A stretch of 64,000 nucleotides of DNA from Silurus meridionalis (lineage: Eukaryota; Chordata; Actinopteri; Siluriformes; Siluridae): positions 5,579,101 through 5,643,100 of the forward strand of contig NC_060900.1 of assembly GCF_014805685.1 (NCBI RefSeq). The letters run 5' to 3'. A model generated the notes under the pieces. That model worked only from the letters and a program-made list of their open reading frames with translations. It had not been told where the DNA came from and ran no database searches. A program made the translations under genes and the position numbers. Of the stretch, positions 12,706 to 64,000 are shown piece after piece. How positions within the stretch are numbered: the stretch's first letter is position 1; each line of letters opens with the position of its first letter.

Positions 12706-13741
12706 ATTCTGCATACTAAATCCCCTCCATTAGATCTTCAAAGCTATTCACAGAGGATTTAGATGTGAAATCCATCAATCAACAGACCGAACGTAACCCC
12801 AGAAACGATATCATCGCCATTTCGGAACCGCGACAACTTTCAAGTTCTATTTTATCAGCAACGCTGCATTTATCAGCAAATTTCTTCATTTATTTCCAAT
12901 TATATTCGAGGAGCAGCAGCATCTCTTTATCTTTCTGCATTTAATTGGTCTGCTCTCAGAGCTAGTAAGTGCTGGAAAGCTTAATTACCAGCCAACAATG
13001 AAAAGTAATTGGTTTCAGTTAGACTTGTGTAGAAAGCACACCTAATCAAACACTGACTTTAGAAAATGCTTGAAAAACCCAGCTTTCAGGACTTTTTTAC
13101 AATTCAAAGAGCTTATTCATATTGCAGCAAACCAGCTTGACATTTACCCATTTATCAAATGTATCTCTCTCAAGTAACAGTTCAAGCTCCCAAGTGGTCT
13201 TATGTTGTCTTATAGAAAAGAGCAGAAAAAAAATGACAGTTAAAATAGTTTTCACTGGTAGTTTGATGAGATATTCCTGATACACTGTTCTAGAAAAAAA
13301 CAACTATGTTGAGAGCAGTGGCATTTTTGTCTGCACTGAAAACATAGCTGAGCAGACAGGGAGTGGGGGTGGGGATGGTGGGGCAGGAAAACGGATCACA
13401 GAGCCATGAGGAAGGATGCGTAAACGGATATGTAGCGCTCAGCTCTTTCCTTTGACCTTAAGCGTTAGCATTTTTAATAACATCTTTTACGCTAGCTGAA
13501 GTTTCTCGATACATCTTGTGTGCGTCGAACGGAAGATGCTGTTTTCATAACAAGTCACATAACGCTTCGATGACCTTCAGCGACCTTTGTTTCAGGCTGA
13601 TTTTTTTGTTACGGAAAAGACAGAAACTGATATTTAATATAACTAAGTGAGAAGAGATGAATCCGTGCCTACTGCCGTGTATTATTGCCAGCAATGTGTT
13701 TATTGCACCAGTCATGAATGACATTGCCTTATGCTGGAGAG

Positions 13742-13743
<2 letters not shown>

Positions 13744-13791
<48 letters not shown>
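13744..13791. repeat. (CA)n microsatellite
   Basis: About 24 CA units. Confidence 0.95.
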
Positions 13792-13795
<4 letters not shown>

Positions 13796-13904
13796 CACAA
13801 ATAACAGCAAATATTTTCACTACATGCAGTATGACCTCGAGGTGGTTTCAGTATGTGAATGTGTGTGTTTTGAAGCAAAAGCCGTGTCAACCCAGAGGTC
13901 AAGT

Positions 13905-14560
13905 GAAGTCAAGAAGCTTTTATTGTCATTCTAACCATCATATAGTCGACGCAATACACAGTGAAATGATACAGTACAACGTGCAAAAGAGAGAACTACA
14001 ATATAAACAAGAGTGTACATGTAAATATGAACACAATGTTGTGCAAAAACAGCAAGAGCAGCAAACAAGAGGTGCAAAACAACAGGTTAATGTGATTAAT
14101 ATAATATGGGTAGTGCTGAAGACATAGACGTGTGTGAAGTGAAATGAGTATCGAGTGTGTGTTGAGTTCTGGTTGTAACAGTTCAGTAACACACAGTTGA
14201 GTGAGTGTGTGTGTGTGAGTTTTGTACAGTTGAGTTCTGTGTGTTGTGGAGCCTGTTGGGTTGAGGGACGGAAGTGAACGGTGTGTGGGGTCGTCCAAAA
14301 TGCCGTTGGCTTTGCGGACGCAGCCTGTGGTGTAAATGTCTGTCATAGAGGGGAGAGAGACTCAGATGATCTTCTCAGCCGTACTCACTATCCTCTGTAG
14401 GGTCTTGCGATGCGATGCAGCTGCTCAGGATGCTCTCGATGGTCCCCTCTGTAGAACATGGTTACGATGGGGGAGAGAGATGGGCTTTCCTCAGCTTTCT
14501 CAGGAAGTAAAGGTGCTGCTGGGCTTTCTTGGTGATGGAGCTGTATGATATGTATGAGAT
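13905..14560 (-). mobile_element. 3' end of an L2/CR1-like LINE (broken)
   Basis: On the minus strand, three frames carry pieces typical of the C-terminal end of fish LINE reverse-transcriptase proteins: [18 protein letters not shown], VTMFYRG and DIYTTGCVRKANGILDDPTH. Frameshifts separate them, so it is a dead 5'-truncated copy. Its 3' tail at 13905-13960 contains AATAAAAGCTTCTTGACTTC. The clade is named from memory of such proteins. Confidence 0.65.
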
Positions 14561-14662
14561 ATTTCAATCTTTCTTCTCTAAACAATCGGATTCCCATCTA
14601 CGTGTAAAAGTAGCACATGTTATTGGAAAGAGGTCACATGGTTTATAAAGAATAAAATAATA

Positions 14663-15045
14663 CATCGATCAGGCATAACATTACGACATTAGAACATTAG
14701 CGGTGAAGTGAATTAAACTGATTATCTCTTCATCATAGCAAGTGTTAACAGGTGGGATATATTAGGCAGCAAGTGAACATTTTGTCCTCAAAGTTGACGT
14801 GTTAGAAGCAGGAAAAATGGGCAAGCATAAGGAGCAAATTTGACAAATTGTGGTGGCTATATGACTGGGACAGAGCATCTCCAAAACTGCAGCTCTTGTA
14901 GGGTGTAAATCTGCAGTGGTCAGAATCTATCAAAAGTGGTCCAAGGAAGAAATAGTGGTGGTTGCTAAAGAAGTCAATGCTGTTAATGCTCGACGCGTCA
15001 GGACTAATTTGGCAGCAAAAGGGGGACCAACACAATATTAGGCAG
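14663..15045 (+). mobile_element. Tc1-like element remnant, 5' half
   Basis: The left terminus reads ATCGATCAGGCATAACATTA, whose complement ends the related copy at 41098-41433. Inside, on the + strand, a frame reads LGQSISKTAALVGC and IYQKWSKEE, the helix-turn-helix part of a Tc1-type transposase. The catalytic half is missing. Confidence 0.7.
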
Positions 15046-15789
15046 GCTCAATCACAAAGGGCAGTCTAAGCCTAGAGCATTAGATTAGTTTTACCCTATG
15101 TACAGTGCAATCAAAGTAAACCCGAAGCTATGTAGAGTTTGGTCACCTTGATAATGGTGGCTCATATGTAGGAGGTTAAATACTTGCAAAAATGCTTTTA
15201 AAAAGAAATCAAATCAAATGTGAAGTATTAAATAGTATGACAAATATGATATGTTCACAAAAAGACAACTAAGCTGCCATTTGCAGCCTCAAACATGAAT
15301 AAGGAACAATCTGAAAGGACTGTGGAATACGATCTATCAATAGCCTGCACTAATTTTATCTTGACTTTTACGTCTCACTTTGGCTCGTAAAGACACCTTT
15401 ACAAAAGGGTAACCACATTAAGCTTTAGATATGACAGAGGCATGTGATTGATTGACGATTCATTTGCCGAGCCATGCCGCACTCTCCGGTGGACAAATGC
15501 TAATGGACACATCTTGACATTCAAGTGTGCCGTGAAGAGCCGGGTGTAAATAATTCATCAAATGCAGAATTTAAAAGATAATAGATTTGGAGTTTTCTGT
15601 AGAATATTTTGTATAACCAGATTGATTCAGTATTTTGTATCATTGTCTATGTGTTCAATTGCATTATATTCTATAACCTGGCTGTGCTTTCTGAACATTC
15701 CATTCCACATTTGCTGTTATAGTAAATAATATTATAAATAATAACCGTTATTCTTCTAGGAAGACACTAGATTTTAGGGTGTGCTTGTG

Positions 15790-15975
15790 GAGATTTGTCG
15801 ATGCCTTTATCCAGAGCAACTTACATATATCTTATTCAGACAACAGAGCAGCTGTGGGGATAAGGGCCTTGCTCAGGGGCCCAGGAGTGGTAGCTCGGTG
15901 TTGCTGTGATTTAAGCTCATAACCTTTAGGTCCAAAATGTCCAAAGCCCTAACCACTAAGCTACCACTTCCTCCA
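15790..15975 (-). repeat. tRNA-like SINE copy
   Basis: Reverse-oriented copy of the family seen at 618-790, with shared text AAGGGCCTTGCTCAGGGGCC and CCCTAACCACTAAGC, the latter being the tRNA-like head read on this strand. Confidence 0.7.
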
Positions 15976-18124
15976 GTATTAGGCTTGCCTTACCTAAGCC
16001 TGAGCACCAAGAGAACTTTTATTTCTTCATCAGTTATAATAATGTCATGGATCCAGGTGGTGCAAAAGAACAGTGTTTGTTCTGTCATTGGGAAATCGAG
16101 TCTTTGAATCCGAACGATGTCACACCCATTTCTTTGCAGTCTAAGTTTGCAAAATTGAACTTCATAGCGACAGTAAGCACGGGTGGACATCTGTGAGCTC
16201 ATCTAAAAGATGCTGGTTCCATAGACATGTCTTGAAGGAAGCAGGTTACATGGTAGCCTTCAGGGTTGGTAGCTTTGTGATAACAAAGAGCTGGCTTGTG
16301 GGCGGAAAATTGGCAAATGATCAAATTGGACAACAGTGGAGTAAAAAAACAACACGTAATTAATTTTGACTGCAGAGTGTAATGTGTCTCGGTGTGGTGA
16401 AAATGAAACGTGTTGTTTTTCAGTGTTGCTTTGAACAAACCAAGGATGTTCAATGGGATTAGAAAAATTGGGATTTCCAGCCATGATGGATTTGACTGTC
16501 AGCGCTTTGAATACAACATCATCCTGCTACAAACATTTATGTGGCCTTGGCTTCTTATTAGGTGGGCCTGCTAGTGATTAAAACCCGAGCTCACACGCAT
16601 TGACGCAGGTTTAGAGTTTTACTGGAAGGGTGTTTTTGTTTTATTGTTATTTAACCCAGGAAATCTTTGTTTGATGCATGTGCTGGACAAAAAAAAAAAC
16701 GAGCAAAAATGTTGCCCTCTTTATATTTAAATGATATAAAGGGGAAAAAAAGGCATATTTTATAAAAAAAAAAAAAAAGCCTTTTTTATATAACAAAATA
16801 ATAATACAACTGAAAAGCAGAATATTTATGAGGGACGTACAGTGGAAAGAGGTTAAAAACGTAAACAAGTGTGAGGGCACAAATATGGGTGTTATTCTAG
16901 TCACAAGAAGACTTCACAGGAGAACAGTGAAAATACAACAAAAAAAGTGGGGAGGAGTCACAGATAATGAGATAAGGGAAATGCATTGTGTGTGTGTGTG
17001 TTGTGTGTGTGTGTGTGTGTGTGTTTCCACCTATGGACTGTGCTTTCACTCAATATCCAATCGAACAAATTTCCAGCAGTGCCACGAGCATTTTAAAAAC
17101 ACTGTCAGCGACACGTGTATGCATTTTCTTGTGTGTGTCTGTTTTTTAATCCTGACTCTCTGGCTACGGACACCTGAGCTTCCAAGGTCATACGTAGGAC
17201 TTCTCTCTCTGTGCCAGCAGCAGTCGGCATGGAGCCTGTGCTCGATCTATCACAGTAGTCACGAGGAACCCCCCCCCTTCTCCTATCAGCTGCCTAATCT
17301 ACATGAGGTGGGGTCGGATAGATGACCAATCGGCCAGTCATTCAAGTATATACAATTATTCATCTCTCATTGGACGCTTCTCGAGCCGTGTAATTAGCCT
17401 CGTTAAGCCTGGTGGTGGAGAAGCCTAAGGGGGCGTGCAGATGCATCCATTTCTATAATTTTTTCTCTATCCTCAGTGTCAGGTCGACCGATTGTCCGTT
17501 TGACGGCTGTTTCTTTATTTCTGGTCGGGGTGGATGCATTTAGCGGCACTTAGAATACATTAGATTGTGATAATGACAATCAGGACGGAAGACTCAGTTT
17601 GCGCTGAAGGCTAAGCCAACAGCGGAAAACAAAATGGCGCGTTTGAGTCATGCAAAAGTGTCACCCTCCTCTAAGAGATGCATGCGGACGTTTGAAACAG
17701 AATACTTAGAGGTGAAAATGGTCAGTGGCTCAATTAGGGCTGGGGAGAAACAGCAAAACACTGGGAGGTCGGGGGAGGGGGTGAGTCAATACAATCAACA
17801 TTTCACATCACAAATTTCAAGGTACTCATGGGTACATGTACATGAGAAAAATACGATTTTCTTCCAGATTTTACTGAACCGTTACATACCCTACCCTCAG
17901 ATTGCTGTTCTTCTCCCGCAGAAGTGAAACCCAACATGGCTTTCTATTACTGCAGTCTATCCACCTCATTGTGCATTCTGACATGCTTTTCTGCTCACCA
18001 CGACTGCAAAAAACAGACTTTACAGAACTGCCACACACTGAAGCTAGGCATCAAAATTCTGGGGATCAAATGTTTGCTCAGAACCATAAAGTACAGAAAT
18101 AATATTTAAAATACTGTCTTTAAG

Positions 18125-18845
<721 letters not shown>

Positions 18846-20626
18846 AGAATAACTGACTTGGGTTCTTTGGGGTAAAGTATGTAGTATATTTTAGTAGCAT
18901 TAAAGTATCACCAATATAAGTATCATCAGCTATTAGCACTCTTGGTAAAAATTGGTCAAAAAATACAGAATTCATAATACTATCCATTTATTTTTGCCTT
19001 CGTTTTTTTCTCACCGCTTTCTATTGGTTGCACTAAAGTTGGCCACCTCTCACACTTGATTATACTGTTGGGCCAGCGAGGGCATGAAGTGACAGCAATG
19101 TTCTCATACTGTCACATCTCTGGCGTCTCGTGGCAACTGTACCAACCCCTCATGCTGGTGTGGCCAACTGTCACTTCACTGCACTTGCTACTCTCGCAGA
19201 AGCTAAAAGTCCTTCAGCGTTGCAGCGTGTCACACTGTTCCTGGATCCGCCTCACGATCGAGATGGACGTTTCGCTGGGATCTTGCTGAGTCACTTGTGG
19301 CATTTTCAGTAGCCAGAACAAGACAAATGTCATTCTGTTTATAGGGAGTAAAAAAAAACAAGACTAATTTCACAGCCTGCCATATTCTCTGACATTTCCT
19401 ATACTACAATATTATAGTATATTTAGCATAGTTTAACATAAGCGTTATGCTTATACTAGTATTACTACAAGCCTCTTGCATTTACACTACTATCCTGTAT
19501 GCATGGCCACATATGGCTTCATTTTGCAAATACTGAACATCTCATAATGTAATAGTGGTTGGTTTTGGAGACATAAACAAGCTCTTAAACTCTACTATCT
19601 GCTTTTAGGGCTATTTGGATATTAGCAGTAGAATAATTTCTACTACTATATGCTTTTTGTATGAGAATGCTATTATAAAGAACAAAGAAAACACCATAAA
19701 CCATAATAATATGGCTGTCCAGGTTATTGCATCATGATCTAAAACTATTTCTGGCCATTTCCAGGTACAATCAGGTCAAATTCTGCATGGAAAAAAACTT
19801 GCATGTTACACATATGAAACTGGGGCGAGATTGCTTTTTAAAATCAACTCCAGCACCATGAACACGTGAAAACGAGTGCAAAACGAGCGCAAAACCGTAC
19901 AGCATTCTCACTAACAAATGAAGTGGAAAGCCAGCGTAAAAATATGCAGGTAATCATTCGAAAGCCCAGAAAATCAGCTCAAGCTTATGTGTAAACCCAA
20001 TCTGAATACAAGGAACTTTCCCTGAGTATATCTTCACACAACATCTGGAATAAAGTCACCAAATGTACAGATGCTGAATGTTCAAGCAGATAGTTGCTCT
20101 TTTTATTTGACATTTACTTTTCCTGTATTGCATTTCATGAAATAAATAAACAAATAAATAAATAAATGTTTTTTTTCCCGCCTAAGAATAAATCCAACTG
20201 CCGTCATGGAATTTTTTTTCCTACCATACTTGGTATCATGGTGCTTAGCGTAGTACTAAAGAAAACGTTTTGCATTTGTGCCGACTCTAAAACCCAGCTG
20301 AAGAGTAAATCATGTAAACGTGACCGGTATTTTTATTCTAAGTAGTATTCCTGAATCATAAATTATACAGCTTAGGAGGAATAAAGTGCAGACAGTGTTA
20401 ATTCCACCCCATGCAGAGTGCACATCTGCTGAGTCGTCTGCCAAGCCCCACATGCACCACGCAAAATGCATGCAAATGAGAAAGCTGGACTGGGCCGACA
20501 TTGACCCCATGGCTTTTGTATTTTAGATAAAGGTTAGCAATCCTGGCTTTTGGCTATAATATTATTTTAAGATTGCTACTGATTTAAACACAAACATATA
20601 TTTTTTTTACTCCTAGTTCAATCGCC

Positions 20627-60336
<39,710 letters not shown>

Positions 60337-60970
60337 TCTAAAATGGGGCTGTTGAATGCTAGTGTTCAAGCTGCCAGTCTAATGTAAGTGTCTGCCTATG
60401 GAAGGTATAGTTCAGGAGCCACAAGCACCAGAGCACCAGGTCCCTGGCTTAAATCCAGTCTGCTCTGTAGTGAGTATGACAGAAATGGACTTACAGGTAG
60501 AGCACAGGAGCAAGCAGTGAGAGAGAATTCCATCACCTGACATAGTGCTGAATTGATGTAATTTTTGCCACGTAATATAATCAGGTCGGCTAAGTGAAAT
60601 ATTGAAAAGATTTAAATAGGATATTATTGTTCAGGGTATTTCTGTATACTTTCGGAGAATACAGCCATAGAGTGGTCCTTACTAATAATTGTTAAAAAGG
60701 AAGAATATAAGTAAAAAACTCAGTAAAAAGCTTGAGGGAGGTTTTCTGTCCTCATGTTTTTGGCATACTTTGTGCCTTTTTTCTGTTCTGTTTGTTGTGT
60801 GCTACTTGTCCTCTTAGCTCTTGGCCAATTTTGCTATTTTCTTTCCGCTCTATAATTGTATATACAAGATTGTTATTTTAGAAAGAAAGACTGGTTGAAT
60901 AAGGATATAGTTTTGTCTCAGAATTAGGGGCAAACAAGAAGCAATAAAATGCCTCAAGCCAAAATTTTTA
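60337..60970 (+). other. Probable 3'UTR of the long isoform
   Basis: No further coding sequence. The first canonical poly(A) hexamer after the stop lies at 60943-60948. The end point is inferred. Confidence 0.5.
60943..60948 (+). terminator. Candidate poly(A) signal AATAAA for the long isoform
   Basis: First AATAAA after the TAA, giving a 3'UTR of about 630 bases. Another candidate lies at 62844-62849, so a longer 3'UTR is possible. Confidence 0.45.
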
Positions 60971-62638
60971 CATGCAAAAAAGATTATGTATACTAAACAT
61001 TTCTCATTATAAATAATATGTATGTATATAAATCATTTTTTCATTGTGATGCTGGAGGAAACAGGTGACAGGGTGTGACAGACAAATATCAGGATTTACC
61101 ATCAGTTTCAGAAGCTGATTACTTTCCTATAACAGCATGACCCAAAGTGTTTTATTCCTCTTATACCACAGCATTCCCAACGATTTCGAATTTTTTTTTA
61201 TTAATAAACAACCTGCCACGCGCAACCATCTACGGCTACATTCAGCATCCGCAAACTTTTTTTCCATCATTTAGCAGCTATGAATATTCGTTCCCTCAAC
61301 AGCCAATCTTTTCTTTCTCTTGAAGCTAATAAGACAAAAAAAAGCAGCTTGTCGGAATACGGAAGAGCCACAAATCTAAAATTTTTCCTTGCATTGTTTT
61401 TGCCTCGGGAATTCTCCCTCAAATACGGAATACAAGATTTGGTCTGTGAACATACTACTGTGTATTAACAACATAGCATGTTAATATGGGGTGTTTACTA
61501 CATGCTATTATGCTTCGAAGGCTTTATGCTTTCTAGGTGAACCTTATTATTTTGTGGCTCATTTAAACATCTTCTTGTCACTTGACAATAGTCCATATGA
61601 CCTCACTGACCTCGGTTTGAGCCTAGAATATGAATGCTTGATGAACGATAAGCCATTGCCTCTGGCAATAACCACATGACCGACATTTTCTATTGCCTGT
61701 GAAAGTCACATTGTCCTACAACGTCCATTGTTAAAAATTGAAATTACACTATGCAGCAGCGAAGTGAAGGATTTAAGGAGGAACAGAAATAGCCAGCAGC
61801 CACTGAGTGTCACTACACATTTTAATCTCATACTCGGAGATCATGCAACAGTAATTGAAAGTGCCCTCTGTGTTCCAACACAACACATTCAAGACATTGG
61901 TCCCCATCTCCTTCCTCCTTCTTTTGACATTCTGCACTGGACGGATATGCACCTCATGGACTAATTTTAACAGTTTGTTTTATTGATCATTCCTGTTTTA
62001 CCAAAGACTACAGAAAATCTTTGTAGCTGGAATCACAAGCCTCTGTTTGCAAACTGTGAAAAGTCTCTCTTGAAAGTGGTTGTCAAGGTTATGAGGGGGA
62101 CATTTTTCTGTGTTTTGTGTCTTTAACTTGTCATGTCAAAAAAAAAAACGATCAAATAAGGGCAATGGACATGAATACATGTGTTATGCTGCTATTCAGC
62201 CCTAAACCCGTGTAGATGAATTGTTAACTACTTAGTGTTCTTTCCTATACCTCAGGAGAAATACTCAGATGGACATATTAAATGTTTTTTTTCTCCAGAG
62301 GTATGAGATGCAAGTAGATTTAGAAAAGAACTAATACTTTTGTACTTAATAATACTAGAGTGCCAGATGCCAAACGTATACTAGTAACCAGTATGATGTC
62401 ACCATTTTAAAGCGTTCGTATAACCGTATAGTTTCTACATACCCAGCAGGTCTGGGCTAAGTATCAGTCTCAGTGTGTGCTGTGTGTCCTGTAAAGTAAG
62501 AGCATTCATAACCCTATCATAGGAAAAAGGATACGAGCCAGTGCCAGATGCAGCTTTACATTTAAGAAAGATCCTTTGCTTTCTTTTACTATATAAATAA
62601 ATATAATATATATAATGTCTATGGCCATGTATGTATTG

Positions 62639-62703
<65 letters not shown>

Positions 62704-63444
62704 TATATATAAAAATATCTAACGGGTGTACAGTTTATTATCAACATGAATATAACATATATATTATTATATTTCTTTTTTGACTATGTTATATACAGAT
62801 GTAACCAAAATCCTAATTGTATTAATATAAATTATATTCAAGTAATAAAGATTCATGTATCTACTATAATAGACAAGGACTTTTCTTTAAGCTTTTCACA
62901 TTGTACCCTGGTCTTGGCAAACATTAGTTTTATTAACTGGAATGAAATCCAGACTAAACAAGAACAAAATATTCCATTAAAACACTTGTTTTAAATGGCA
63001 ACCTGCAAATTTGAACACCAGATGGAAGCAAAGTACTTCATGCGCATGACCATAAATCTGACTATGCCACACTTGTACATATACTGTACACTCATAAACT
63101 GTAAAAGCTGTTGAGCTTACAGATCTTTTCTCTATGCTTATTAAACTGAACTGGATGTAGGACAGGAGTAAGAATCAGTTTTTATATTTGAACAAAAAAA
63201 TGTCTGTTATAAATCAGTTCAAATGGGCAAAAATGTATTGTTTCATTTATTATATAATCGAATGTAAAAATTGTTAATTGTTATAATTATTATTCGATTT
63301 GGTTTTTAAAGAATTTATTGGTTAAACCTCACCGTAATCTAATCAGTCGGATGAAAAAACATGATATTAACATGATCACTGAGGAAATAGTGAGTGACAC
63401 AAGCAGCTGTGGCTCTTTAGTTTAAAGGAATCTTCACTGATATC
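60971..63444. other. 3' flank or extended 3'UTR, AT-rich
   Basis: No exon is recognised. It holds a (TA)n run at 62643-62696 and scattered poly(A)-like hexamers. Frames of 60-80 codons are AT-driven and carry no motif. Confidence 0.5.
62643..62696. repeat. (TA)n microsatellite
   Basis: About 27 TA units followed by AATATATA variants. Confidence 0.95.
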
Positions 63445-63449
63445 TTATA

Positions 63450-63890
63450 CACTTTATGGTCAAAGGTTTGTGGACACCTAAACATAAGATTGATATGTAC
63501 TTTTTGAACATCCCGTTTCACATTTAATCCCCGTTTGCTGTTATAATAACCTCCAGTCTTCTGAGAAGATGTTCCACTAGATTTTGGGGTGTGCTTGTAA
63601 AGATTTGCTCATACAGCTACAAGGGCATTCAAAAACCAGGTACTGATGTAGGGTGAAAAGACCTGGGGTGCACTCAGCGCTCCAATTCATACCAAAGTTG
63701 TTCAGGGTTGAGGTCAGAGGTCTATAGCAGTCCATTTGGGATCTTTCACTCCAACCCATGTGTAGAAAATCTTCATGAAGCTGGCTTTGTGCTGGAACAG
63801 GAAAATCATGCTGGAACAGGTTTGAGTCTTCTAGCCCAAAGTGAAGGCAGTGATGTGTCTAAATATGCTGGTAATATAGTGAATAAATAA
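63450..63890 (-). mobile_element. Family B Tc1-like element
   Basis: Starts CACTTTATGGTCAAAGGTTT then GTGGACACCTAA and contains GAAGATGTTCCACTAGATTT and ATCATGCTGGAACAGGTTTG. The right end is shortened. It is the seventh copy of the family in the window. Confidence 0.7.
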
Positions 63891-64000
63891 CATTTTTACC
63901 ATTATATCCCGAATAACAGCATTTCCCTGTAACCTGGATACAGCACACAACTGGTTTCTTTAAGGAATGACAAGAACACACCAGCAACCAACAAACAACA

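Noticed and set aside
13545..14127. Histidine/threonine- or cysteine/valine-repeat proteins
   Set aside because: Translations of the (CA)n run at 13744-13791.

Overview
The window reads as vertebrate nuclear DNA from a ray-finned fish. It is AT-rich and intron-dominated, and full of (CA)n/(GT)n, (TA)n and (CT)n microsatellites. It carries Tc1/mariner relics with the transposase motifs common in teleosts, hAT-type non-autonomous elements, a tRNA-like SINE family, and 3' ends of non-LTR retrotransposons. The density of short Tc1-like elements would fit an otophysan such as a catfish, but nothing in the sequence fixes the species.

One protein-coding gene can be supported, on the + strand. Its reading frame runs from an ATG at 20627 to a TAA at 60334-60336 over 16 coding exons, plus one alternative 3'-terminal exon. 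It is a MAGI-type scaffold (membrane-associated guanylate kinase, inverted). The order is N-terminal PDZ0, a guanylate-kinase-like domain, one eroded WW domain, and four further PDZ domains matching MAGI PDZ1, PDZ2, PDZ4 and PDZ5, then a long basic tail; the sum is about 1,317 residues. MAGI PDZ3 and the second WW are absent. Residues in the last PDZ resemble mammalian MAGIX more than MAGI1-3, so I read it as a teleost magix orthologue that keeps an almost complete MAGI architecture. The product would be a non-catalytic scaffold at cell junctions or synapses.

Layout: 1-1440 is flank with one SINE. 1440-2610 is a CpG-bearing stretch with a 12-bp minisatellite, a TATA-like box and two good splice donors, the best candidate for the promoter and untranslated first exon. 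2611-20616 would be intron 1. 20617-23531 holds the exons for PDZ0 and the start of the GK-like domain. 33568-39436 holds the rest of GK, the linker and the WW remnant. 42123-44487 is a compact cluster (PDZ1, PDZ2, start of PDZ4) that includes a probable GC-AG intron. 44488-54380 is a 9.9-kb intron with a possible internal promoter and alternative first exon near 48.6-49.2 kb. 54381-57477 encodes the end of PDZ4, and PDZ5. 58919-59210 is an alternative terminal exon with its own AATAAA. 59540-60336 is the long C-terminal exon. 60337-64000 is 3'UTR and flank.

I found no new multi-gene system. The observations of most interest concern this one gene: its intermediate domain architecture, the GC-AG intron, short upstream ORFs that would overlap the start codon, paired alternative C-termini, and a candidate short isoform. 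The rest concerns nested and target-site-duplicated transposons.
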